From contig NW_006763131.1 of the NCBI RefSeq assembly GCF_000264905.1, forward strand, positions 3,547,753-3,611,752: 64,000 bases of DNA, in the 5' to 3' direction. Below are positions 35,125 through 45,211 of this stretch, piece after piece; the first letter of the stretch is position 1, and every line of letters starts with the position of its first letter. The stretch is from Stereum hirsutum FP-91666 SS1 (Eukaryota; Basidiomycota; Agaricomycetes; Russulales; Stereaceae). The notes below the pieces were generated by a model. That model was not told the DNA's origin. It made no database searches and was given only the letters and a program-made list of their open reading frames with translations. Both the position numbers and the translations under genes were made by a program.

Positions 35125-36966
35125 TTAATTCGTGGTGGCGGTCGTGTAGGACGTGGTCGCAAACCTAGAAGACAAAATAGTCTTGAGTTGATGGGGGTGA
35201 CGGATGGGAACGCGAGAGACGTACCCAACACGCGAATTCGTAGTGTCGAACACGCTGTAGAATCTCTCGAGGAAGACCAGACCGTCAATGAAGTCCAAGC
35301 CCTAAGGGGACCGAATCAGTCTTGATGGATGCCTGAAAGAACGGTACGTCTTTACCTCGCCAGAGTTGGTACCAATATCGGAAACAACCAGGTAGATTTT
35401 GGAAGAGGATCCTCCGATGTATCTGCCGAAATGTTATTGAACAGTTCGCAAAGGATATGTGTTCTCCAAAGTCTTACGTGTTGAGAGACCTCGGCCAGAT
35501 CTGGGCGTTGGCAGTGAGCCCAAAGGTGGTACCACCGATCACCAAGTCGAGGGTCTGCAAGGAGCTGTACTGGGATGACGAAATCGAGTAGAGACCAGTG
35601 CTAGAATCGTACGTAGCGCCAGTGGCGCTGACGTATTGCTTGAAGGCATCTGAAGCGATATAAAGGAGGGTAGTACCAGTGTCCACAATTCCGGCCGTGC
35701 TGGACAGAATTGTAGTGCTACCGTCTATCGCTCACTGTCAGCGAGTCAGTACCCACAGGGACGGAGAAAATACGGACAAGTGATCGACTGGTCGATGCCC
35801 CAATAATACTCGGCCGGGGACGTCGTAGTCACCGAGCTAAGAGAAGCTACTGAGACCTTCGTACTAACAACACGTAGAAAATATACGCACGTATATGTGA
35901 TATCGCCAGTGTATTTGGTGCTGTCTGTTCCACCAAAGGTGAGCTCCCCGTTGGTCGAACTCTCAGATGTCGTCGGCTGAAAATACACAGAGAGGATCTT
36001 GTCCGGGATAGTTCCCTGAAAGAAGGACCGCGGAAGATTAAGCACCGACAGAGACGATACGTTGATAACCATTAGCCAAGACGACGAACCTGAGTGTAAA
36101 GGTTATCGACGACAGTAGGGATCGTGGACGATGTGTCAGGAGATAAGGTACCTAAAGGCGAACAATCAGTCTGACATGCCCATGGATCGCGAAGACGCTT
36201 GAAGTACCCTCGGTAAGAGCGTCGGGACCAATGCCGAGAATGCCATCGTAACCAGAGAATCCACTGGATTTGCTCGCCACACCGATACTTTGATTCGTGA
36301 TCACGAGGGAAGAGCTCAATGTGACAGTGTCGGTGTACTCCGTGCCTCCATAGCAAACAAACATGTCAGCCAGGTCATACATGCGTAGGTTCTGAGAGGG
36401 GCTCTCACCAGAGAAACTGCCGGATCCATAAGTCACAGACTAAATCAAGAGCAAAAAAAATTGATCATGCGCAGACGGTATGTTTTGATAGGGAATAACA
36501 TACCACAGTGTCAGAGGTCTTCGTAGACGTGGAGGTGGCAGTGTAGGAAGTACCCGCGCCCACCCAAGTGTTAGAGCTGCCAGTGTCCACGATAAGATCA
36601 TAGTATGTGGCCGGAGAGCCTAGGAACAAGCAGTCGGTTTGTCAGTTACTCTCGGCCTTCCATGGATGGACATTCTGTGTACCCACCGACACCAACAGAG
36701 ACTGTGTATGTGACAAGTTGGTTAGTGGCATCGATAGATGAAGATGTAGCGTCGGCATAGAGGGTCGATCCAGTGCGCCTAGCCTCAGCATTCGCAAAGA
36801 GCTGCTTAATGCGGGCTTGATCCTGCTTAACGATATCCGCCGTCCCGGTCGTATTGATGTGCTTCGCAAAGGGCAGAGTCACGAGCGGTTCACGCACTGT
36901 GACCGGAGTCGCCGCAACGGCCAGAGCGAGCACGAGAAGGGAGGTGAGAGCAGTGACAGGGAACAT
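35125..36966 (-). CDS. Secreted aspartic protease, polyporopepsin type (copy 2)
   Basis: Tandem paralogue of the gene at 32285-34274, same orientation. Starts MFPVTALTSLLVLALAVAAT (signal peptide) with propeptide LVTLPFAKHINTTGTADIVK. The active-site motifs are VDTGSSNTWVGAG (rebuilt across an intron) and IVDTGTTLLYIASDAF; also VTYGSGSFSGE, GYDGILGIGPDAL, NGELTFGGTDSTKYTGD and WGIDQSITYGS. The end is reached only after removing an intron with donor GTACGT (about 35146-35205): SRVGFATTSYTTATTN-stop, matching the end of copy 1. Gene structure and intron positions look parallel in the two copies, pointing to local duplication. A TATA-like element lies about 80 bp upstream. Likely secreted peptidase. 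Confidence 0.93.
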
Positions 36967-38615
36967 CGTGAGCTGGAGCGGCAGAAGAACGTCAACGAGG
37001 AGCAGACCAGAGACCACAATGATCTATGAAGGGGTATGGGCCCTATTTATGCCCCAGCAACGGGGGATGAAGGAAAAGCAGAAGAAGCACTCCTGCGGTG
37101 CCGTTCTCTGCTCTCCGATCCCGAGGCTCATGCGGGCGAGCGGACGTTGTGGAATAGGCTAACCTGAGGCTAACCATGTGTGACTATAACGCTAGGGAGC
37201 TCCCTCACGTGAGCGAGATCGAATACCTGCTAGCGGTCAACTAAGTAGCCATTGTGATGACAGAAAGCATTGAAATGAAGGGATGTCAGGATCTAGTAGC
37301 GATCTTGGCGCGGCCGAGGAAGACAGAGATAAGGGCTAGGCAGCAATTAGAAGTGAAGACAACTACATACCCATGGACCTTCTTATCGGGTTTAGGATTA
37401 AGCAATCCTTTGTGGCCTAAAGTAGCGCGTTGAAAGCTCATTCCGTCACGTCCAACTTCCACGACGTGTATCTGGCTATGACGAGGAAAGACGGGCATTA
37501 TGAAGAAATAAATCAATTACCCTTCCCCGGACACTTGCCGAATATAGTTTCCATCTAACGCGCATGAATATTTGGCGCAAGCTTTGGTTACTTCTCCGCA
37601 GTTGCATCGTTCTGTAAATCAAATGTCCGTGAGCGAAGACGATCCGAGGGTGGATAGGGGTGAACCTATCACGACGAGCATATGGATGATACGAAGATCG
37701 TCTTCACTGTCGCAGCTTGCTGTGAGATGTATTTTGGCGTAATACTTGCGAAGTAGGACGTGATTCAATGCGCCATACGCAGTGCCTATCGTGACTAGAG
37801 TATATCGATATCACGTTGAATGCATCCCGGAAGGTGACGGCGCACATCATACGTGCAATCATGTCGCCAACAGGCATGGTAGATGGTCTTTGGCGGGGAT
37901 TTTACCCTTTCAGCAAAATTGGGTCAATTCACTAAGATTCAAAGGGCTCTGAGCGATGACCGGGTGAGAAGATATTGCTTGTGAAGGAGTATTGTGAAGC
38001 GCACTAATACGGAGCAGCCATAGTGGTTGACACCGTAAGAACCCGTTTATAGAGGCATGCATATACGTATAATGCTGATCGTTATTTCTAAGCATAGTGT
38101 CCGATCTTCCCGCTGCCTCCTTCGAACAAAACAGTGCGATATGAGTGTTATTTCCGCCATAAAAAAGGATGGTACGCACCGTAGGATAACAGAGCGCGAG
38201 TGGAAGGAGTACCATGATCTCGGCCGCTCACCGTTGACTTTATTGGTGCCCAAGCAGTGGGGAAAATGACAAAAATAGAGTTACAATTGATATCTGTCGT
38301 CGTCCCTCATGCTCAGAGCAACAAAGAGAAACGAGAAACAAGTAATGACTGGGCCACATTCTGCTTTGCCGGCACAGAAGATGACCCCGTACACGACGAA
38401 AGATCGCAGTTTACCAAGGGAAACGGAGGTCATCGCTCCGCAAGCCACCCAGACGCCACAGTATCTCCATTCGAGGTGTGTTAGACCGCTCGAGAACAAG
38501 CCTCTAGCTCATAGCATCTCCGCAGTAGGCCTCACGGCTACATAGTTCGCTTGGATTGATGACTGCACAGTTAACAATATAGGACCATGGTTTGTGATTC
38601 CACAGGTCTACGTCT
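36967..38615. other. Intergenic, promoter of protease copy 2, otherwise empty
   Basis: About 1.65 kb upstream of protease copy 2 and downstream of the D-amino acid oxidase gene. Only a TATA-like element near 37043-37052 was recognised. Short frames on both strands lack ATG starts or domains. A regulatory region or degenerate DNA is possible. Confidence 0.4.
37043..37052 (-). promoter_or_regulatory. TATA-like box of aspartic protease copy 2
   Basis: CATAAATAGG on the minus strand, 77-86 bp upstream of the ATG at 36966, the position equivalent to that in copy 1. Confidence 0.5.
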
Positions 38616-40211
38616 TCAGACAATCTGGCCCACATGCTCTCGTACCAGACGAACAGCTTCTTCGGCAGCTCCCCACGACTGCTGGTAACCCGCAGCACTA
38701 TGGCAAGATGATATCAGATAGCGCCAAATATGAGGCAAAAAAAGTGATGTTACCCAAATCCGTAGGCGTGAACGACCACCAGCTTCCTCTCCTGTTCGTC
38801 GTCCGACTCATTCGGCTTTGGCCTCAACATTCCCGTGGTTGGAAACTGCACGACCTGCGCTTCCACTCGCGGACCGCCTTCACGGGCGGGCCGCAAGCCA
38901 ACGTTATGACTGAGGATCCTCGCCTCGGGAGCTGCTAAGGCAGGCACCAGGGCCTTTGCACGGGCAAAGATACCTTCGGCGGTGGGAATGTCCAGAGAGG
39001 TATCCCAATTGTTGGGTTGGAAGGTTCCTCCAACGAGCACCATGCCAGGTGGGAAAGGCCGAGGAATCACGTAAGTCGATTCACCGTTCTTGGATTGAAC
39101 TGCAAGATATCAGCCATCAACATGTCAGAGCGAGAAGAAATACTGGGTACTTTATCAAAAGTGACGAACGAGGGACGTATGCAACAAATTCCTGCGCGCC
39201 CGGAGCATGCAGAATGATTGTCTGGCCTCGTATGGGGTGCACCTTCGTGTCTTCTACGCCTATCAGTGACCGAGCACCTGCAAGTTGCGTTTGCACGAGG
39301 TAAGTATAAAGTTTGAGGAGTGGTAGCTGAGATAGAGCAGAGATATACCTAGGCCTGTGGCATTTACGATGATGCCGCCAGTTGGGGTCATAGCGGCCGC
39401 CTGATCAAGGCTGACGAGTCTCTCTTTGACGAACCGGACACCTCGCTTCAAGAGTTCTGACTTGAGCCAGGGAAGGTAAACACCTGGATTGATGGAAATG
39501 GTGTCAAAGCCCAAGCCGCTCTTGACATGCGGCGGACAGTCCTTCAGACTCTCCGATGAGAGCACATGAAACTGCCAGACACTCTCATCAGATAATGGGG
39601 CGAGGTTGATCAGGAGAAGGACGTACGTCGCGCACGATGTTTTTCCACCACGGATTGCTGTCGACCGTTTCCGCTTCGAAGTACACCTTGGACGGAGATT
39701 TCTACGACCATGTCAGAAGGCCAGACGAAGTCCTAAAACGTGCAGGACAAGAACTCGCACCAGGACCAATCCAGTAGGGATCATGCTCCAAAACTTCTCG
39801 CTATTCATTCCGTCAATTTCTTAGTAGAGATGTCCAATATCTTCGGGGTCTTTGGGTGAAACTCACAAAGCTATCTTCTCCCATCTTATGATAATCCTCA
39901 GCCCAGTCTCATTAATTCGTATGTGCATCAATATACGTACCTGTACAATCGCTCATCGTAGTTCATAGGAGACCAGTTCGCGCCCTGCAGTAAGTCATAA
40001 GTCATCTTGAATGCGTCGGATCAGCGTCGACATGATTTCATACCGCCCAAGGGCTCGCAAAAGCCTGGCTCGTCTGATCCTCCGGCATATCTCTGGCCAC
40101 GATGGTGACATTGAAGTCGCTCGTATTGTCCGTCAGAAGATATGCGATTGTGAGGCCGGCGACTCCGGCACCAATGATCGTGAGGTCTACGGGCGAGGCT
40201 GGAGAGGCCAT
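38616..40211 (-). CDS. DAO1: D-amino acid oxidase (FAD-dependent)
   Basis: Flavoenzyme converting D-amino acids to keto acids, ammonia and H2O2; normally peroxisomal. Starts MASPASPVDLTIIGAGVAGL, the FAD-binding GxGxxG strand. Then SFVTIVARDMPEDQ-like and ASPWAGANWSPMN (the conserved SPWAGANW family signature), PGVYLPWLKSELLKRGVRFV, IIVNATGLGARSLIGVED and VHPIRGQTIILHAPG, followed by the substrate-binding region RILSHNVGLRPAREGGPRVE with the conserved Arg. The last exon is reached by an intron that joins AYGFG to AAGYQQSWGAAEEAVRLVRE; the protein ends HVGQIV-stop at 38616-38618. Several short introns. The C-terminus has no SKL-type peroxisomal signal, unlike most fungal homologues. It lies upstream of, and in the same direction as, the two secreted proteases, perhaps supplying ammonia from peptide-derived D-amino acids; that link is speculation. 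Confidence 0.9.
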
Positions 40212-40923
40212 AATAAAACCTGCACCGATTGAGAGTGAGATGTGTGGTAGATGAAGAGGTCGTACACAACGCACTTCAAAACGATATGTATAGGAGATAA
40301 CGGTTCTTTCGACGGATGCCGAGTCTCAAGGGGCCTTATGCGTGAGGCCAATGTAACTGAGGATCTGTAACTGAGACACTTACAGGTTGAAGGGGTGCAG
40401 TAGAAGATCGTAAGTCCCGATGAAAGTTTGTGCACCTCGTAGGTGGTCTTGATCCCTCAAAGGCCCCGGCGCTCAGCGTTCTGCTCAATGTCGACGTGAC
40501 TTGAGAGTATTCCGTATCGGTTTGTAGTCCTGGCCAGACCACGACTAGGCTCGACAGGTCAGAATCGGCGCGCAAAACCGATGTCGTCGAGATACAGAGC
40601 TATTCTGAGCGAAGGAATGAATATCTCCATGATCCATGATATGAACTTGACCGTGACTCGAGTCCCGAGCAGTGGATGATGATGAAGCGATGACAACCAA
40701 CTTACGTAAGGATGCATATGATAAGATTAGGAATCTTATCTTGTCGTGTGTTTCGACACAGGGCTGACGGCCACAGCCCAACCTGAGGGCCATTTTTAAT
40801 TTTTGCTATTCTCGCAATATTCTCGCATACCGCCGTGTATAAGTATACCAACACTCATTGTCTCACAGGTCGAGGGATCTTCATTACAGTGAACTGTCAG
40901 GATCTTTGACAGAAGGAACGCCC
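40212..40923. other. Upstream region of the D-amino acid oxidase gene
   Basis: No gene seen. It should contain the promoter of the oxidase gene and ends at the target duplication of the transposable element. Confidence 0.4.
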
Positions 40924-40931
40924 TTCCCGAT
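40924..40931. repeat. 8-bp target-site duplication, left copy
   Basis: TTCCCGAT, identical to the copy at 41538-41545 immediately outside the other end of the element. Confidence 0.85.
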
Positions 40932-41537
40932 CAAGGGGAGCTGAGATCCTGAATAAATGACCGGAAGTCGATTTTTTTTGTAAGGGAGGCGAGGGGTGAA
41001 CTAACTAACTATATTAATATTTAAAGCATTTAAATATTATTTTTGAGCCAATCAGAATAATATCCGCTCTCTATTTCTTTTTGACAATGAAGCACGAGTG
41101 GTGCATGTTTATTCTATCATGCAACTGCACTTGGATTAGGCTAGGTTATGTTCGCCGTTGACGTCGATCTTCCCCTGCCCTAGCCTCTGAGCCCAAGCCT
41201 TGTGCTTCAGTGTTTCCATGATGTATGACTGCTCAAGCACACTCAATTTTTGCTTGATTCACCAGTCTGAGTGCAGTCTGAGCTTTGCGCAAGACTGTCT
41301 AATTCTTAATTATTTCAGTCTATTTTTGACCCAGACATCATCCTTGTGCCCTCAAAATGCTTCTATAGCAGTCCCATAAGCAACAGGACATGATACCTAC
41401 ATCACCCCCAGTGTAAAGTATTATTTTGGCTATTTTTCGGGATTTTCTGGGTGAGGTCCAAAATTTTTTTAAGAGGCCCGACGACCTAACTAACTAACTA
41501 AGTCCCGGTTATTCATTATATTTGTCAGCTCCCCTTG
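40932..41537. mobile_element. Non-autonomous hAT-type transposon (MITE), 606 bp
   Basis: The ends are inverted: the left begins CAAGGGGAGCTGA and the right ends with its exact complement (TCAGCTCCCCTTG), with weaker complementarity further in (GAATAAATGACCGG against TGAATAACCGG). A perfect 8-bp duplication TTCCCGAT flanks it. An 8-bp duplication plus CA-GGG-type ends is the mark of the hAT superfamily. Both subterminal regions carry short TAAC repeats (CTAACTAACTA), as hAT subterminal transposase sites often do. The interior is AT-rich and has no open frame of any length, so it is non-autonomous. It sits just beyond the stop codon of the SDR gene (18 bp from the right duplication to the stop at 41564), in its 3' region. 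Confidence 0.88.
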
Positions 41538-41545
41538 TTCCCGAT
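41538..41545. repeat. 8-bp target-site duplication, right copy
   Basis: TTCCCGAT, the partner of 40924-40931. Confidence 0.85.
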
Positions 41546-41563
41546 GCTCGAGAAGCTCAAGAC

Positions 41564-42529
41564 TCAGACGGTGTAGCCCTGGTCACAACAACCGGTCGGG
41601 GTCAGTATGTATAAATCTGTTATAACTGTGAAAATCAGTTTCAAAGAAAGAAGACTAACGCCATTGATCCTGATATTCTGTCCGTTTATCCAAGATGATC
41701 CATCACTAGCTAAAAACGCCACGAGAGGCGCCACCTCTTCCGGGAGCCCTATCCTCTTTTGTGGATGTAATTCCTCAAAGAACTTGATCTGCTGTTCTGT
41801 CTTCCCATTTCTAAACATATCCGTGTCAATGGGGCCAGGAGATATGGTGTTGACGGTGATGCCTTTAGGACCGAGTTCCTTGGCGAGGACACGGTTGAGT
41901 TGTTCGATCGCACCCTTGGTGGCGACGTAGAGTAGGGCAGTAGGAGGAACGAGGGCGAATGAGGTGAGAGTGGAGGAGAAAAGGATGATGCGGCCACCTT
42001 CGAGGGCGATACAATTAGCAACCCCGAACAAATAAGTATCAGAGGCGATGTCATGGAGGCGCGGCGTACCGGCTTTCATGTGTGGCGACGCCAGCTGCGT
42101 AAGAAATAATGGCCCCTTCACATTGACCTTCATGTGAGCATCAAACTCATCCTCGTTTATTTCCGCCAGAGTCTTGCTACCTGCCATAGCTGAGGCCACC
42201 GTAGCATCAGTATTTGGCCATAATCTGCTCTTTTTCAAAGCATATGACATACCTGCATTCAGTACCAAGATATCCAACTTCCCGAAAGCCTTGAGGGTCT
42301 GGTCCAATAGCTCCTTTCCACCCTCCATCGTTCCCGCGTCTGCCTTCACAGCGATTGCTTTCCCCTCTGGTATAGCAGAGACGACTTCATCCGCAGCGGC
42401 TGCGTTGGACACATAGTTCACCACGACACTTGCCCCGTCAGCTCCGAGTTTCTTTGCGATAGCTGCACCAATGGAGCGAGAGCTTCCGGTGACGATAGCG
42501 ACTCTACCGGCGAGGGGAAGAATAGGCAT
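41564..42529 (-). CDS. Short-chain dehydrogenase/reductase (ketoreductase-like)
   Basis: NAD(P)-dependent oxidoreductase of the classical SDR family. Starts MPILPLAGRVAIVTGSSRSI; the glycine motif is TGSSRSIGAAIA. Then VVVNYVSNAAAADEVV, DILVLNAGSKTLAEINEDEF (NAG motif), HMKVNVKGPLFLTQL, IILFSSTLTSF with the catalytic Ser, YVATKGAIEQL with YxxxK, ITVNTISPGPIDTDMF, and SSWINGQNIRINGGYTV at the C-terminus. Three introns (42181-42252, 41998-42069, 41579-41659) are removed to give 246 residues, the standard SDR length. All three are multiples of three and contain no in-frame stop. An upstream in-frame ATG at 42610 exists, but the SDR fold starts at 42529. It is divergent from the P450 gene. Substrate unknown. 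Confidence 0.9.
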   Translation of the reverse strand: MPILPLAGRVAIVTGSSRSIGAAIAKKLGADGASVVVNYVSNAAAADEVVSAIPEGKAIAVKADAGTMEGGKELLDQTLKAFGKLDILVLNAGMSYALKKSRLWPNTDATVASAMAGSKTLAEINEDEFDAHMKVNVKGPLFLTQLASPHMKAGTPRLHDIASDTYLFGVANCIALEGGRIILFSSTLTSFALVPPTALLYVATKGAIEQLNRVLAKELGPKGITVNTISPGPIDTDMFRNGKTEQQIKFFEELHPQKRIGLPEEVAPLVAFLASDGSSWINGQNIRINGVSLLSLKLIFTVITDLYILTPTGCCDQGYTV

Positions 42530-43048
42530 TGCGATGGTGTTTGTTGGACTTGAATGGTGAGAGTACCTGTCGAAGATACGTGCTTGAGAACATGGTACTC
42601 TATTGGTCACTTAGTTATATTTGGAGGCGAAGTGGTCGTGACTCTTCGAAGAGACGGAGCTTAGCAACGACGGCATCCCGTCTGACGATGTATGTGCTCT
42701 CTGCGATATCCATATAATTAGATGATCGCAGCTGCAGGTAGAACCCCTTTGAATCGGGGTCCATGGGGTGTATCCTGGTGTATCCGTTCATCTCACGAAT
42801 CGTGAGAAGACAACCCTGCGGCAAGTGCATAGGTCGAGTCCATCTTTGCTAGTCACCTTAACGCAGAGATGGAGCGTCGGGGGGGGGGGGGGTATTTTGA
42901 GGATCAAGGTGTTAGTGAATCGATGACGTAGCTGAGAAAGGATAGCATGACGGCTTGTTTTTTGTGCCTACAAACTTTACAAAGGTGGTGATCCTGCGGT
43001 ACGTGCAAAATCCCCACCTACCACTATTCTATTGCTATCTTACCGAAG
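42530..43048. other. Region between SDR and P450 genes
   Basis: Divergent upstream region of about 520 bp. It includes a run of 14 G (42879-42892). It ought to contain the first exon(s) of the P450, but none coding for a membrane anchor could be recognised. Confidence 0.4.
42879..42892 (+). repeat. Poly-G run (14 G)
   Basis: Fourteen consecutive G on the + strand, between the SDR and P450 genes. A length-variable homopolymer and a likely site of sequencing uncertainty. Confidence 0.8.
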
Positions 43049-45060
43049 AATCTTCTCCAGCAGCTCGATGCCATTCCTACTATAGGATGGTCCACACCAG
43101 GCTTATCATACCTAAGTGCTATCAGGTTTATATTCCAAGGAAAGTCGATATTGGATGAGGGGTATGACAAGGTACGGCTGCATGGATTTCTCTCCATCCC
43201 TACTCTGACATCGATGTACTCGTGTCTGTTTTCAGTACAAGGACTCTCTCTTCAGGATCCCAATGATCGACCATTGGTCAGTTGTGGTCAATAGCCCAAA
43301 ACTCATCGATGAGCTGCGAAGAGCACCAGATGATCATCTCGACTTCAACGAGGCCGTTGTCCGCGTGTGTAACTTCTGCTCCATTCTTGGCACTGGTACA
43401 GTATCTATGTAAGACCTAATGATTTATTGTCGACCGCTTGTAGTCAATCGAAGCTTTTTTTACACTTGGACCTTCCGTAGTCAAAAACGACTATCACACT
43501 GGGGTTATCCGCTCCACATTGACACGAAATCTTGTCAAACTCTTTCCAGTCATTCGCGACGAGATCAGCAGTGCTTTTTCCGAGATCATCCCTACAGGGG
43601 TCAACGATGGTACGTCCAGCTCCTTATTATAGGCTTTCTTGGCCGCTGATTAATATGATGTTGTGTACAGAGTGGGTAAAGGTACCCGCCATAGACTCGA
43701 TGCTGAAGATTGTCTGCCGGACCAGCAATCGTATCTTTGTTGGCCCTCAGAAATGTTAGCACAAGCTTTGCGTAGTCACTGCAGACGACAGGCTTCACGC
43801 TAATCAGTGTTTTCTAGGTCGCGATCCAGACTGGATCGCTTTAAACTCTCAGTTTACCATCGACGTGATAACCTCGGGCTTGATCATCAATCGATTTCCT
43901 GACTTTTTGAAGCCGTAAGTCATCCATCTACTTTCCTCGCGCGTTATGCAAACTTCATGGATTACACGTAGGATCGCAGGACGAATATTCAGCAAGCTTC
44001 CATCAAGCCTCAGGCGAGCGGAAGGGCATATTAGGCCTCTGGTCGAAGAACGTCGTCGTATGATGGAGGAGCTGGGAGACAGCTGGACAGACAAGCCTGT
44101 AAGTCACACTACCATACTCTCAATGGCACTATGTATATTCATACGCTGATTTTATGCAGAACGACATGCTGATGTGGCTGATGGAAACCGCAGTGGGCGA
44201 AGAGAAGACTTTACATTGCCTGGCAGCTAGGCTTTTGACTGTCAACTTCTCAGCTATGCACACTTCGTCTATGGTGAGTGTCGATGTGTCATCATTATGT
44301 TGTCACCTTGACACTATCATTCCCACAGAGCTTCACGCAGGCGCTTTATCATCTTGCAGGCAACCCAGAATATATGCAACCCCTTCGAGAAGAGGTCGAG
44401 TCGATCGTAGCTACACATGGTTGGTCCAAGGATTCATTGAACAAGATGCGCAAGATCGATAGTTTCATGCGAGAGTCACTGCGTTTCAACGGTCTCGGTC
44501 TACGTACGTACTCAGAAATATTCAACTTTTGTGGACATTGGACTTTGTCTCACTGATTTCACCCTGCATAGTGGTCATGTCCCGATACGTTCGCAGGCCT
44601 TTCACATTCTCTAATGGTATCACCGTGCCTGCGGGAACTGTTCTCGACTGTCCAGTCTCTGCTATCCACCACGATGAACAATACTTCCCTGACGCCGACG
44701 TGTTCTCTCCCTTCCGGTTCTCAGACATGCACGAGGATGAAGGTGAAAGCTTGAAGCACCAGATGGTCTCCACCGCTTTGTCGGATTCCTCTCCATTTTT
44801 GAGCTTTGGTCACGGCCGCCACGCATGGTATGTCGCCACATATATATCCGGGGATTTTCTTCTAGCTTATCATCGTATATTTGGGTAGTCCCGGCAGATT
44901 TTTTGCGGCCAATGAGCTGAAGGCTATGCTCGCACACATAGTGACCGAATACGACGTCAAGTTCGAGGACGGTGCTCCGCACCCCGAGAACACAATCATC
45001 GGGTCTACTGTCGTGCCCGCGAATGCGAATGTTCTATTCAGGAAGAGACAGGGGGCGTGA
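43049..45060 (+). CDS. Cytochrome P450 monooxygenase (5' end unresolved)
   Basis: Fungal class II P450. From the first clear exon: LLQQLDAIPTIGWSTPGLSY LSAIRFIFQGKSILDEGYDK, RIPMIDHWSVVVNSPKLIDE, PSVVKNDYHTGVIRSTLTRN, WVKVPAIDSMLKIVCRTSNR, an I-helix VNFSAMHTSSMSFTQAL, the K-helix E-x-x-R in SFMRESLRFNG, VFSPFRF, and the heme loop FGHGRHACPGRFFA with the Cys ligand (split by an intron). The end is NVLFRKRQGA-stop. These are the hallmarks of the ent-kaurene-oxidase-like / CYP5150-like fungal P450s. Seven or more introns. The N-terminal membrane helix is not visible in frame upstream of 43049, so either a small first exon was missed or the gene is truncated; the given start is the first supported exon base, not a start codon. 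Convergent with the acyltransferase gene. Confidence 0.85.
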
Positions 45061-45211
45061 TCCGAGATGTGCTGACTCTTTCTTTATCCCCTTGTACCCG
45101 CTAATCCTTGCTGCGAAGTATAATGTTCCTCGGTGGCCTCTAGGCCCGACATTCCATTCTGCATGTGGTATAGGACTCGGTCTAAATGTATGTAAAAGCG
45201 CAGAATGCTCA

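Noticed and set aside
35106..35288. Apparent extension of protease copy 2 (RVGYVSRVPIRHPHQ..)
   Set aside because: This is read-through of an intron with a GTACGT donor; removing it restores the same C-terminus as in copy 1.
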